A stretch of DNA of 61,627 bases from Paracamarosporium sp. OC-R06-R3. Lineage: Eukaryota; Ascomycota; Dothideomycetes; Pleosporales; Didymosphaeriaceae. The notes below the pieces were generated by a model. That model saw only the letters and a list, made by a program, of their open reading frames with translations, ran no database searches and had not been told where the DNA came from. Position numbers and translations under genes: made by a program. Shown piece by piece: positions 24,205 through 36,088 of this stretch (the stretch's first letter is position 1; each line of letters begins with the position of its first letter). The stretch lies in contig JACVRA010000122.1 of the NCBI GenBank assembly GCA_019828545.1, positions 1-61,627 on the forward strand. Reading direction: 5' to 3'.

Positions 24205-25115
24205 CCTCGATACTCTACCTTTAAGTTCTGGATACGGTAGCTCTGCATTTGGGAACCCGGTCATGATCTTTCTTCCTCCCTGGCGCAGGCTGGACATATT
24301 TCCTTAGGATTAATTCATGAACATACCACTGGTAGTGGAATAGAGGAGTGTGGGAGCGATTGGCAGTTTTGTGTTGGAATCGGATTTGCGCAAGCGGTGG
24401 TACACGAGGATGGCATGTTGGGTTGGGATATAACGTGTGGTATTGCGGTACGGCTCTAGTGCCAGGATCAGTCAGTGCTGAGCTCGAAGCAAGTTCTTCG
24501 TGGCTTTGATGGGAATTCTGTTGCCTTCTTGGACTCCTCCATTTTCGCCTATAGAAAGATTATGATACGAATTAAAAGTACAGAAATCGATGCTTGGCTA
24601 TGGAGGGTGCGTGCGCATAAATCTCGTACTGCGAGGGCCATACTGGAAAATCTCCGATTGCAGGTGTCCTTGCTGGCTATGGCTTGCGATAAGGTCCCGA
24701 TGCGGTACGATTTCCCCGGACCAACTGTGGGTTGAACCGTGGGATCACATGGCGTAGCGCACGTCTATATGCGCGGCACAGACTAGAGCATCAAGAACCC
24801 TGTCGCACATCCCGGGATCATGGTCAATGGGTGTCGGCATGGAGTGACAGATAAACTGTATTGGCATCCACGACATGCATCTGCAAAAAGATTTCCCCAG
24901 ATCAATTGTGCATCGAAGATCACATGCCCATCGCCGCCTCCATGCATGGCGCGCGAATGCCCAGAGGATCCCTGTCCCCACCCGCTATCGATAAGCGCCC
25001 AGCATCCACTTGCAACTAAAGGCCAAAGACCAAGACCACGTCTTATGTCCTATGGCCTTCTCACGACTCGACACTCTCGCACGACGGTAGCGAGCAATTT
25101 GGATATACGACGAAG
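24205..25115. other. Spacer between HOG1 and AVL9
   Basis: About 0.9 kb holding the HOG1 3' end and AVL9 promoter. An 86-codon frame at 24475-24735 has no recognisable domain. Nothing else seen. Confidence 0.5.
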
Positions 25116-27385
25116 ATGGCGTTCGCGCCTCTGATCTGCGTTGTTGATTTTCACCATGCCAGGTGGGTAATAACGGGAGGGGAAGTGCGTGGGCCCTTTT
25201 GCTGATGCCGATGCAGGGGACCGGAGGTAGAGAGATGGTTTGGCGTAGAGGAAGGCGGCGCAGACCCGGCTGTGGAGAATGAATGGTCGAATCTCCCTTT
25301 TATGGCGCTGAGTGACGGTGCGCACGCGTAAGAGCTCCCTTAAACATTTGAGGGGCTGCAGCAGTATATCTGACATTGTACAGCTCCACGGAAGACTACT
25401 CCTACTTCACATTGCGACGCGCCGAGACCTCGAAACACCCCGCCTCGAGCCTTTTTGGTATTTCGTGTACGCGACAATTGGATGCCAGCAAATTGATTGA
25501 TCGGCCGGCTGAGGTTACAAGGAGTACGGTGCAGAAGGCGGTTGTGGTTATTAGTGATAGTCCACAGTACTTTGGGGCTATCAAGGCACAATTGGGCGTC
25601 GTTACTGCGGCGTGGTTCGCCCAGAGGGACTTCACGGATGTCGAGATTCTACAACGGTTCACCGAGAGTCTGCCTACGTTGCTCAAGAATCAGGAGGGAG
25701 AGGTGGACCACTACTTTGGCATTTCCCTGCGAGAAATGATCCATGAGTTCAAGTGGCAGACGCTCGTTCTTTTCAAGTGCGCTTTGCTCCAACCAAAGGT
25801 ACGGTCAACCCATGCCAAGACGACCAATCGGCTGACCATCCGCAGATGCTCTTCTTTGGCTCGCATTGTGAGCGGTTATGCATGATGCAGTTTGCTTTGA
25901 TTTCTCTGATACCCGGCCTTATCCGCCACCTGCAAGATTCTGCTGATCCCAAATTCAATTCGTGCGAGGCGAAGCTCTTCATACCCACGTCTCTCAGGAC
26001 ATCCCAGCGCTCCTCATGTCAGTTGCTCCATTGCTAAGTTTAGGTTGCACTAACCATGTCATAGTACTTACCTACATGGGCCTTCCTCTTCAGCTGTTCG
26101 GAAAAGGTGCGCTCTTTGGACCGTATACACCATTACAACAGCTCGACGTACTGGCCGATCAAGACACGAAGTCATATATCGTCGGCTCCACTAATTCATT
26201 GTTGCTCCAGCAGAGAGATCGATATAGCGATATACTGATCAATCTCGATGAACACACCGTCAACATCACGTCGACCTCTCTGCAGCAGGCGCTCGTGTTG
26301 TCTACACCAGACCGTCGCTGGATAGACTTCCTCACACAAACTGTGAATGACACCTGGGACGAGTCCAACCCTAGCCGCCCTAAGGACCACGGCTATGCCG
26401 GCAGTGAAGAGTTCATTCGGATGCAATTCGAAGAGTACCTACTCGCGATGCTAAGCGCGGTAAAATTCAAAGCATACCAGGAGAAAAACAAAGACAAGGA
26501 CAAAATCGTGACAGAACACGACGGCGATGCCGCAGGAGAGTTCTCAAACAACTTCATCTATGCGTGGATGGAGACGGAAAACTTCCGCATATGGAACAAG
26601 TTCACCGACTCGCATCTCTTCGACATTGTCGAACCCAAACACCCCTGCTCCGGCGGGCTCAGCATCGAAGACGTCCAACGCCGTCTCGCACAGTAAGTTC
26701 CTTCCTTCTCTCGCACACGTCCGGGAGAAGCTAAGCCGATTCCACGCATCAGGCTGTTCTCCAATCCCACCTTCCAAGCAGCCAGCCTCACGATCTGTGT
26801 GCTAATCCTCGCGTATCGCATAGGCAAGTAGCAGACATGCACCTCGACGAGCGACTCCAGAACTCGCGCGAAGCCCTCGGCAAGCAGCTCGCGGTGGGCC
26901 AAAAGAAAGTATCATCCGCCTTCGACAGCCTCTGGGCGCAAATGGAAGCCGTCCGCGAGGCCCAGCGAAAGCGCCAGGAAGAACACCGCCTCGCCAAGGA
27001 AAGCGAACCATCCAGCCCCGTCGTCGCCTCCCCGCCGCTCGCCCACGCCCAGGCAAACATCCAGGCGGCGTCCACCCGCGCAGGCGCGTACCTCTCCTCG
27101 TGGGGCGCGTGGGCCAGCGAGAAAAAGAAGGGCTGGGCCGCCTCGAGAAGCGCCTCGGGGACCCCCATCCAGTCGCCTGGGCTCCCTGCCGAGCCCTCGC
27201 CCGGCGACCTCAAGCGCGCGGAGGAGTTCAGGAGGGAGAAGGACGGGTTCGTGGATCTGGGTTCTAAGCCGTTGAGTAGTGCGCGAACGGCGCCGGCCGA
27301 GGTGCAGAGAGAGGCGAAGAGGGAGAGTTTGTTTTTCGATGCGGAGAGGGACGGGAGGAGTAAGGAGGCGGGGGATGTGCAGTGA
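25116..27385 (+). CDS. AVL9: AVL9 family DENN-domain late secretory protein
   Basis: Six exons: 25116-25162, 25217-25327, 25384-25798, 25846-26017, 26065-26692 and 26824-27385, giving 644 residues. The first two small exons were found by reading upstream of the long frame: they encode 'ICVVDFHHARGPEVERWFG' and 'LPFMALSDGAHASTEDYSYF', the N-terminal DENN signature of Avl9. The central part has 'LVLFKCALLQPKMLFFGS', 'YMGLPLQLFGKGALFGPY' and 'SYIVGSTNSLLLQQRDRYSD', and 'NFRIWNKFTDSHLFDIVEPK' aligns with human AVL9 before its C-terminal end. The C-terminal 190 residues are a charged, probably coiled and disordered tail. Yeast Avl9 acts in exocytic transport from the Golgi, and DENN folds are generally Rab/Arf regulators. 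The N-terminal exons make this a complete copy rather than a truncated one. Confidence 0.93.
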
Positions 27386-28436
27386 TGAGTTTTGGAATGG
27401 GCTTGGCTTCGGCTTTGTTTGGTACATGAGTGATGGATGGATGGTCACGGTTATATATGAGTGGGTGGTGGGTTTTCTGCATTTCGTGCTTTGCTTTGCT
27501 TTGCTGCGCTTTGCATTGGGCGGATGGTGCGTGGGTGGAGAGCATACTAATGTGGTTGGCTTGTATGTGTGCATTGCATTTATATATCCATTTCGTTGTT
27601 TTCTCTCGGATCAGCTTTGTTCTCTCGAGAGAGTACGGGTCTCGCGGTGTGATGTTGGTTTTGGGGTTCGTTCACGGTGGATCGATCAGGTACTTGGATT
27701 GGTCATGGGGAGTATTTGTCACATTGTTCGTATTGAGTGTGTGGGTCTTGGGGGTATGCACGGTGCGAGGTCACGCTGGAATCAGTGTGAGTGTGTGTTC
27801 TTGGGTATATGGGGAATTGGGATGGTAGGGGTGCGTGCTTTTGATTTCTAAGTGGGTTGGGTGTTGGGGTTGGCAAGGGTGGAGAAGGGTTGATCTGCTT
27901 GCTTCATAGTGTTTCTATGCAGAATGTAGGATATGCATGTTTTGAATTTTTGTTTGGATTTGATGGAGTGTAGATTACAGTGTACAGAAAGAGTAGTAAA
28001 CCATCGTGATAGAATCGTTTGTTGTTGCAGAGCTAAAGGTTGCGACTTCACGCAAACGAGCGATTAATAAGTGAGGGGCTCATCAGCACCGTACCACACG
28101 CACTCGGGTCCCTAGCGAAGCCCTCTAACTGGTTCGCAGCCTGCTAGATGGGCCACGCATCGCAGTTGTCGTTCTGCGGAAAGCATGTTGTAGTCTTGCG
28201 CTACATCACGTCATCGGGTGTGACGACCATTGGCGCGGAGTGCTAGTGGGGCAGTACGAGTAATGCGTGATTGCACGCCATGATTTGTGGACTACGAGCA
28301 GCTTACATATCAACACCATCACGATTGACGTTATAAATCTACGGCTTCAATCCCGCTTCGCTGAGCATCAATCACTGCACTCATTCTCTCATATCCCACT
28401 ACTCAACCAAGGAACCTGAATAAGACAAGAATAATC
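27386..28436. other. Spacer between AVL9 and the GST gene
   Basis: About 1 kb containing the AVL9 3' end with a short TTTGC pentamer run at about 27488-27513, and the GST promoter. Frames present are T/G-rich and low-complexity. No gene called. Confidence 0.5.
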
Positions 28437-29421
28437 ATGTCGTCCTACCATTACACCGACGAGACGCCCAAAGAGGTCAAAGAGGCTAAGGGTCTGCACC
28501 TCATCACGCAGAACACGCCCAATGGACAGGCGGTCCAGATCTTCCTCGAGGAGCTCAAAGATGCGTATGGTACGGAGTGGACCACCAGCGTCATCGACAT
28601 CTCGTACTTCTTCCTCACGTGCTCTTGACCCTACACCAAGCTAAACCCTCGCAGCACCAACGTCCAGAAATCAGACTGGTTCCTCCGCCTAGATCCCAAC
28701 GGTATATTCCCTTTCCTCTTGCCCTGTCCTCCTATTCCTCTCGAATCATTCCCCAACCAAACCAAACCAAACCACACCATCGTAACCACTCACTCAGTCG
28801 CACTAACCCCGCCCCAGGCCGCATCCCCATCCTCGTGGACAACACGCAGACTCCGCCCTTCAGCGTGCACGAGACGTCCGCAGAGCTCTTCTACCTGCTC
28901 AAGTTCGCAGACAAAGAAGACAAGTTTGGCTTCACCAACGACCTCGAGCGCAACCAGGCGCTTCAGTGGACGTTCTTCTGGCACGGCAGCGGGGCCCCGT
29001 ATCAGGGGCAGACGAACCATTTCCGGAGGGCGGCGCCGGAGCAGATTCCGTATGCGATTACGAGGTTCAAGAACGAGTACGTAACATTGGCTCTATTGCA
29101 TTTCGTTCCACTTCATTCCCACCCAAATGAATCGATTGACTGATAGCGAACAGGACACTCCGCGTCTACGGCGTGCTAGAAATCCACCTCAGCGGCAAGT
29201 ACACGGGCGAGCCGCGCGAGTACCTCGCCGGAAACGGAAAGGGCAAGTACAGCGTTGCGGACGTCAAGACGTGGCCGTGGGTCAAGGGCTGGGAGAAGAG
29301 CGGCTTTACCAAGGAGGAGGTTAGCGAGTTCCCGCATTTGTTGAAGTGGGTTGATAGGATTGCGGAGAGGCCGGCGGTGCAGAGGGGCATTGGGGAGACG
29401 TATGCGAAGAGGACGATTTAG
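28437..29421 (+). CDS. Ure2-like glutathione S-transferase
   Basis: Four exons: 28437-28603, 28655-28701, 28818-29076 and 29154-29421, giving 246 residues. The N-terminal thioredoxin-like domain includes 'TPNGQAVQIFLEELKDAYG', 'LRLDPNGRIPILVDN' (with the cis-Pro of the glutathione site) and 'FSVHETSAELFYLL' where a Glu-Ser/Thr pair holds the glutathione gamma-glutamyl group. The C-terminal all-helical domain includes 'WTFFWHGSGAPYQGQTNHF', characteristic of the Ure2p/YfcG-like group. It probably conjugates or reduces electrophiles and peroxides in the cytosol. Catalysis in this group usually uses an Asn/Thr or Ser near the N-terminus rather than Tyr; 'TPNG' fits that. The second intron carries a short ACCAA repeat. 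No cluster context. Confidence 0.92.
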
Positions 29422-30380
29422 GGGGTGTGGATGAGGTGCAGGTGTGGGGTGACTCGCTCGCTCGTTCTTGAGAAATGCATCTCATGATGCAAGATAGATT
29501 CAATTCAATTCAATTGAAATCATAACGTGAATGTATTTTTGTCTGTCATAAAACTACCTGCTCCAAAACCGCACGACTCCGGAAGTTGCAATGCAACTTT
29601 ATGCGCTATTCCATTGCTAGATTGCATACCCGATGGCTGCGAAGGTCAACACGGTCTTATGCAGGTAAGCATAATAGCCTGATACCCGTGGGGAAAGCCA
29701 ACTTGCAGAAGTCGTAGTCGCTGCGCCTACCCGTGTTGTGGCAGGGTGCAATGTCGGCAGGCTGGGAACATGGATGCGAGAGTCGAATAGCGGTGTGAGA
29801 TAAAGCACAGCTAGGGAAATGCTAGTGCTTGCCTTTTAGAGCGTGGCGTAGCTAAGCATGGACCACAGTGTGGTTCAAAGCGTGGTTCAAAGCGTGGTGT
29901 AAAGTGTGGTGTAAAGTGTGGTGTAAAGTGTGGTCTAAAGTGTGGTCTAAAGTGTGGTCTAAAGCGTTACTAGCGACAATCGCCTCCACAGAGAAGTTTC
30001 CTTTACACTTCCAGCATGGCTTTCAGACTACAAGGCGTAGAACAAAGGTCGAGTATCGGGTAAATACCCAATGTTTGGCATAATGGCAATACGTCTAAAC
30101 AAACCAAGCTCACACAAGACAAACTCAAACATGCCTCTCCAATCAAGTTTGCGACAGTGTTTCCCTATCGACAAACCAACCAAAACAAATCTGACAACCT
30201 CCCTTATTTTACGTTCGTTGATCTTCACACAAAACTTCAATGCGCTTTCTCTAGTCATCTTCTCATGCGCACATATAGCAATGATTATGCTTTCATTCAC
30301 TACATATTAAGTCGAGCAGTGGAAGGAAAGAGAGTAAAAGGGAAGAAAGAGTAAACCCAGATAAAAAAAAAACCAAGCCT
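29422..30380. other. Spacer with minisatellite
   Basis: About 1 kb between the GST gene and the phosphotransferase 3' end. It contains the 12-bp minisatellite listed separately and otherwise only short frames. Confidence 0.55.
29867..29962. repeat. 12-bp minisatellite, 8 units
   Basis: Eight head-to-tail units of the form AGYGTGGTNYAA. Variants are arranged in blocks: two units ending TTCAA, three ending TGTAA and three ending TCTAA. Because 12 is a multiple of three the array stays open on the plus strand and would encode a W-x-K-rich peptide, but I do not consider it coding. Confidence 0.92.
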
Positions 30381-31566
30381 TCAACTTACGATTCTGAATG
30401 AATTGCGGTTCATACAATATCCCAAGAACACGGCTGTGTGCATACACGTAGTCCCCATAGCTTCCAATATATCTCTTGTATAAAACCTCATATCATGTCC
30501 ATATAAGTCGACCATATCATCCTGGCAGATTTGACATGCCTCAGCCCAGCCAGGCATCCAGCACATGAACTCCCAATCAATTATAACGATCTCTTCCATA
30601 TCAACAATCTTGTCTCCATCGTATACCGGCTCCTTTAACATTATATTGCTGCCCCCTAGATCCAGGTGCGATAGTATGGGTTGCCGATCCATATTGCTAA
30701 TCATGGCAATACTCAAATGATGGTGCAATAGTCTATCGAAGTCATCGAGAGGATTCAACACCTTTAGCATTGCTGACGAATGGATCAGTCTGTCTACCAA
30801 AGTTTCGTAATCAAAAGGGCCGTAGTCGTGGAAATTGGGAGCCGGAGGACAACCCAGACCTGGCATCTTGGGGAAAGGTCTCCCTCCAATCCGACCAAAG
30901 AGGTTTGGATTGGGACATGGTACGATACGGAGCCTTCTCAAATGTTCTGCTAGCAGCTGTCGAAATTTATCCTTAGCAGACCGGGCCATCTTATCTAGAG
31001 CTTCCAGGAGTGTTTCGCCCTTGATATACTCCATGATTAAGTAATAATAGGTCATATTCTCACTCGCACCCTGATGCTGGCCTTCCTGCTGTTCATTGAT
31101 TCCAAATTGATCGTGATCTTTGCTTGCGAAAGCGGCATAGACTTTCGGGACGCGAACATTCGAGTTCTTCTCTAGATAGATGAGATTCTCAGCCTCCTGA
31201 AAGACGTTAGTCGATACTATAACATATCCGACGTGAGGCGAGCACCTGTAAGATTTGTACGACAGTTCCATACTTTATCATGTAAGGACCCACATTTACC
31301 GTCTGACACGCCCCGGTATTCCAGGCCTCACTCTCCAAGCTGGAATCAACATTGGCTCTGGCAGTGGCAATCTCAGCTAGCGTGGGTAGCGATGTGGGAA
31401 ATGGTCCTTGGGATTCATAAGGAAAAAGACTCGTGTCTAGGTTGGCATCTGAGAACTCTATGATTGGTTCTCTTTTTTCCATTTCCACAAAAGCTAGCCC
31501 GATATTGTCAGTACCATAGTACTGTAGCATCATCTCGTTGGACGTGGTGAGTTCGACTGGCGACAT
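30381..31566 (-). CDS. APH-type phosphotransferase family protein
   Basis: Two exons, 31566-31246 and 31196-30381 (49-base intron), giving 378 residues. The fold is the aminoglycoside phosphotransferase / choline-kinase-like family that is expanded in filamentous fungi. Visible elements are the N-lobe 'VPKVYAAF', the hinge 'YYYLIMEYIKGETLLEAL', the Brenner motif 'LSHLDLGGSNIML' (catalytic Asp and metal-binding Asn) and the metal-binding 'IVIIDWEF'. All core catalytic residues seem present, so it may be an active kinase, but the substrate is unknown; aminoglycosides are not implied. I started at the ATG at 31566, since the frame upstream contains no family sequence. The first 60 residues are not conserved-looking. 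Confidence 0.85.
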
Positions 31567-31983
31567 GGTTGGTAAGAAGATATGTGAATAATGACATTGA
31601 ACGTTTAGTTGGATGTAGTCAATTTCATGGGTAGGATGAGAGTGGTTATTTGTGCAACGGCACAAAGAAATGCCACCTATAAAACAATTTGGAAAGAAAT
31701 CACTGCATGCAGTTCTTAGCACCATCTCTATATTTTGCGAACAAAGAAAGCAACCATGAATAAAACAATTACTTACACTAAAGTCTGATTTAGTGCAAGC
31801 ACAGGCATCCTGGACGTCTTCCAGGCATGCAAATCTATAGTACTATAATATAACGTCATTATACTATACTCCTACTTATAACTAAATTACATCCACTACT
31901 TTGCTAAACTAACTAAACACACGACCCAGTCTAAACCTCCTTATCCTCTCCTCCCTCAATGCTCCTTCCAACTACCTAACTAA
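31567..31983. other. Spacer upstream of the phosphotransferase
   Basis: About 400 AT-rich bases between the phosphotransferase start and the oxidase stop. Nothing seen beyond the expected promoter and 3' end. Confidence 0.45.
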
Positions 31984-33633
31984 CTACCCAGCCCTACTCA
32001 ACTTGAACCCTCCCGGAACCCTAACCTGCCAAAACCCCTCAGGATCATACACGTCCGCCACGCCATTCAAAAACCCCAAATTCTCCTCCCCATAACTCCC
32101 CAAAGAATCCTGCGCAGGATGCGCATAATTCATGTACCTCCACGCCTGTAACACACCCTCCTTCTCTGCAAAATCACTCAGCTCAGCCATCACGGCGAGG
32201 AACTCCGTTTCTGCACGCGCAAGCGCCGCGTCGTCGCCGAGGACTCCGACGCCGCCCGTCCACATAATGGCGTTGGAGCCTATGTTTGACATGCCCATTA
32301 CGTTGCCACCTTTGCGCTCGGAAATGCTGGCATAGTACGCGGGTATGGGTTGGAAGATGCTGGTTATGAAGAAGTTCTCAGGGCCGAGGGATGCGGTTAG
32401 GCGGGTTGTCAGGGTTTTGTGCAGGGTTGCGGCGTGTTGAAGGACAGGGAGGGAGGAGAGGAAGGTCAGTGTCGAGCCAGCGCCTCTAGGGGTCGATTAG
32501 TAATTTTTTCTGTGGTAGGGACGGTTGGAGGGCAAACTTACCGGAACCCAGATGTGAGTTGCGAAGCGTTTGCTGCGTCAGCGAGGGAGATGGTTTCCCA
32601 GCTTGTGGAGATGGCGGGTATAGCCTTGAGTCCGTCGAAAGATGTTGTGTTCAGGTTTCCCTGTGTGTTCACGTTCCTGCTCAAGATGATCGAGCCGTTT
32701 ACCTCGGGACTGTACTCGTACAGCAGGAACGTGTGGTCGTGCGGTCGCTCTGCGATATGGTTCGTGAAGTCGAGCAGATTATCCAACACTTCGTCCGAGT
32801 GTTCCAACGAGATTATTGTGTCTCCATACGCGAGGTCGACAGCCGGCATGGCTTCGACGTCGAAACGCGTTACGATGCCAAAGTTTGCACCACCGCCCTT
32901 GAGCGCTTTGAAGAGGTCTGCGTTCTCGTTTGCGTTGGCTTGCACGATTGTCCCGTTCGCGAGCACAACTTCGTAGTTGACCACCGCATCGCATCCGAAG
33001 CCGTTCGTGCCGGTGTAGTAGGAAATGCCGCCGCCTAGCAAGAAGCCACCGACGCCGACGTTACCATCTCGGCCACCGGTAACAGTCACGTTGTACTTCT
33101 CGAGCAAGTTTGCGTAGGTGTCTTTCCAGTGACCGCCAGGCTGGAGGCTCGCCACTTTCTTGTCAGCATCGTACCAAGAGCCATTCATGTTTCCGAGGTC
33201 GATGGTAACGCCTTTCACGACGTTATTTGATCCCGGGAAGCCATGTCCTCCGCTTCGAACTGCAATATGCCAGTCGCCAGCCCCTTTCCCCGCTTTCGTT
33301 AAGGTGCTGATTGCGGTAGAGAGCTCTTGCGACGTTCGAGGTTGGAAGAGGCACCATGGGTGGTAGCGTGCATTGGCGGAAAAATAGTCCATAATTCGCA
33401 GTTCGTATTCGTCTGACAACGGGGTGAGGACGCGGTCGCCGAGGTCGGCGGATATAAGAGCATCGCACTGGTGAGATGGTCAGTTGCTAGTACAAAAGTC
33501 CTTTGCTGCAGAAGCTTACGGGAGGGAACCCGGTACGATACTCGGGAGCCTCTGTTGAATTCTGTGCGAATGTTGAGAGAGGCAAGGAGAGGAGAGGAAG
33601 TAGACTCCCAAATGCAATAGCGTTTCTGAACAT
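31984..33633 (-). CDS. Secreted FAD-linked oxidase (BBE-like)
   Basis: Three exons, 33633-33520, 33467-32542 and 32485-31984, giving 513 residues. A signal peptide is present (MFRNAIAFGSLLPLLSLPLS), followed by 'STFAQ'. The FAD-binding PCMH domain shows 'AVRSGGHGFPGSNN', where His about 113 is the expected covalent FAD attachment, and 'VGVGGFLLGGGISYYTGTNG'. The second, cysteinyl attachment position of berberine-bridge-type enzymes reads Asp here ('GGRDGNVGVGG'), so flavin is probably linked through one bond. The C-terminal BBE segment 'AWRYMNYAHPAQDSLGSYGE' is intact. Such enzymes oxidise sugars, alcohols or secondary metabolites outside the cell with oxygen as acceptor. Several N-glycosylation sites fit secretion. 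Substrate unknown. Confidence 0.93.
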
Positions 33634-34512
33634 CGTCGCAGAATGAATAGCGGACTTTTAAATCAAGTATCCCACGACGAAGTGTTGAAGAGTGGTGTCC
33701 TGTAAGTAAGCAGCTTAATGAACTCCTTCTTATACTTTTCTACTGCGCAAGTCTCTCCTCTTTAGGAGTTCTTGGCTTTTCCCATCGCACTGCCCACCCA
33801 GGCTCCTGAGGATGCCCTATCATCTCCACAAGTAAGCACTGATCAATTTTTCAGCGCGGAGATCATTTTGATTACGAGTACTGGGGGCGAGAGAAGGGCA
33901 GTGCCATCTTCTTGTCCGTTAACTTGCCCGTATTGACTATTGTAGACTGGGTAGTGAACTAGCCGGTATGTGCGGATACGCGTATTCCTTCAGGATGGAT
34001 GACGCTAACGTGAAAGGGTGGATGATCAGCCGCGCACGGTCAACTGTGGCTTTGCAAGATGTCCCCGTCATGCGCTTGGCAACGTGCACGTCTAGACGAC
34101 AATACAAGACAGGATTTCAGAGAAGACGTAAGGCTTTCACAACGTACGATTGATTATTTTGGAGTAAGATGACGTAGAGAGTGGCCTCTGAAGCGGCATC
34201 ATATTGCTTGGAAGTCGCCTATGAATTGCGTCTCGTTCCGAAGAGGATTGGAAGTAACACGTATTGGAAGGATTGTTTGTGCAGTTAGTATCGGCTCGAG
34301 TTTCGGAACAGTTCTGAACTTGGAGGGTACACATGGAAGGTTCCAACCGAAACGAGTACGTACTGGGTCCAGCTTTAAGTTGCCGTGGGCAATCCTTGGT
34401 CCAATGGAGCTTGCCAAAACTTTGCAACGGTTTGATATACTGAGAAGTTCCAGTAAGGGATGCCTAGCAACAGCCCCGCTCCATCGTGGCCATGTAGCGA
34501 GTGTATAGCTAG
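33634..34512. other. Spacer, no gene seen
   Basis: About 0.9 kb between the oxidase start and the end of the acidic orphan gene. It must contain the oxidase promoter. Overlapping short frames occur at 34137-34630 on both strands, none convincing. Confidence 0.45.
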
Positions 34513-35300
34513 CTATTCGTGGTCGTAATCCTCGAAGTGGAGCATGCCCGCTGCATCCATGGGGACGTGACGCAACTCCGCCATGGTTCGTGCTAAAGAC
34601 CGAAGTAACGTCAGTCGACGTTGCTCGCATTCCTCGAAAGGGTTGTCCTTTCGTTCGGTTGTGGTGTCTTCCTCATCTTCCTCTTCGTCGCCGACTTCAT
34701 ACCAGGATAGAATATGCAGATTTTCTCTCCATAAACGAATGGCAGGCAAAGGCGCACCGATCCCATTATCAAAATCCACATTATAACCCAGGACGTCAGA
34801 CACTGAGAAATGAAGGATATGATCCTTGACAAAAGTCATAGTATCTGCATCACAGCTTATCGGTGGCGCATGCTGCGGGTTCCATCGGTTTTTGGTACCA
34901 ACCACAGGCAACTTTACGACTAGTTTGTTGGTACCATTGCTTGAAATAACAACGAAATTTTGTAGCCATGTACATGGCGTTCGACAACGAATGGCACATC
35001 GAATACGTCCAGATCAAACACGCACATTGCAAGTGACGCAAAAGACTCGTGTAGAATCACCCGAAGAGCGCCCCCACGATCATGTTCTTCATCTTCATTC
35101 GAGTCAGATTCTGTGCCGTCATCAGAATCTATCTCAGCATCTATATTCACCGTAGTGTCAGTGCCACTCTCGTTGTCACCCGATCTAGGATGATCAGACA
35201 ACATTTTTAGGCCGGCAACGACAGACGGTTGCTGGTGCCAAGAAGTACGGATACCACCATCGGCAAGCAATTTAGCAGTAGTCACAGCGTATTGAGCCAT
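34513..35300 (-). CDS. Acidic hypothetical protein
   Basis: I do not recognise this gene. Two open frames in different phases lie next to each other. They join cleanly if an 86-base intron (35025-34940, starting GTGCGT and ending CAAG) is removed, giving exons 35300-35026 and 34939-34513 and a 233-residue protein. The start is the ATG beginning 'MAQYAVTTAKLLADGG'. The protein has two highly acidic stretches ('DAEIDSDDGTESDSNEDEEH' and 'EVGDEEEDEEDTT') around a more hydrophobic middle ('NKLVVKLPVVGTKNRW', 'HILHFSVSDVLGYNVDF'). There is no signal peptide or membrane helix. An alternative is a frameshifted pseudogene, because the frames overlap in the region I treat as intron. Acidic patches suggest a nuclear or chaperone-like role, but nothing proves it. 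Confidence 0.5.
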
Positions 35301-36088
35301 ATTAGGACCAGACACAACCCGCAATTCTTGGAAGTGTCCTTAAATGGCATCTGCAAGCGTGTTCAACATGTCTGAAATTACCGAGGTTGAGTGTGGCGCT
35401 CGCCGACCTATATAGCAAGTGAACTATTTGATAAGATGTTCCATGTTAATGGGCTTGTGGTAATTCGTTAGGTTGTGAATTGAGACTCGAGAAAATATTA
35501 GTGTGGTATGAGACCGCACAAGATTTTATCAGGCCACGCAATTGTTATATGTGCGGGTCGTTAAAAGCTGCCATAAGGTTCATCAAACAATTCACGCTAA
35601 GACTCTATACACATCGAGTTATTTGTGAATACTAAGTCGTGTTTTATCACTAATCTAGATTTACTTGGCATCAAAGCTATCAAACTACGATGTTTTGTGG
35701 AAAGTGGCATTGAAAATCCACAAAGTATGAAAGAGAATACTTTCCCCTAGCACGTGAATTATGCCGATCGAATAAGCATCTTGTATTCGAATGAGCAATG
35801 CGCCTCAAACTCGAAAGGTAGATCACATGCTTAACTGCTAGAAGTTTCCAGCCACACTTAAAGTTACACTATCTTGTATGGTGAATTCAGCTACAGCAAT
35901 GGGCCTATCTATAACATACATAGGTGCTGGTACTTATGCACTTAACCCATACCACACGACATCAACCCTTGAGCCAAGACAATCACTTCAAGTTTGAGTC
36001 TCGGAACCGACATTGACGCGTTAAACTCGAGAGCTACAACGATCAATTCTGAACCAAAGAAAATCGTCTAAAAATTCTGAAGACTAAC
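35301..36088. other. AT-rich spacer
   Basis: About 0.8 kb of AT-rich sequence between two divergently transcribed orphan genes. No open frame or repeat worth naming. Confidence 0.5.

Noticed and set aside
29868..30083. W-x-K repeat peptide encoded by the minisatellite
   Set aside because: The frame stays open only because the unit is 12 bases long; there is no support for translation.
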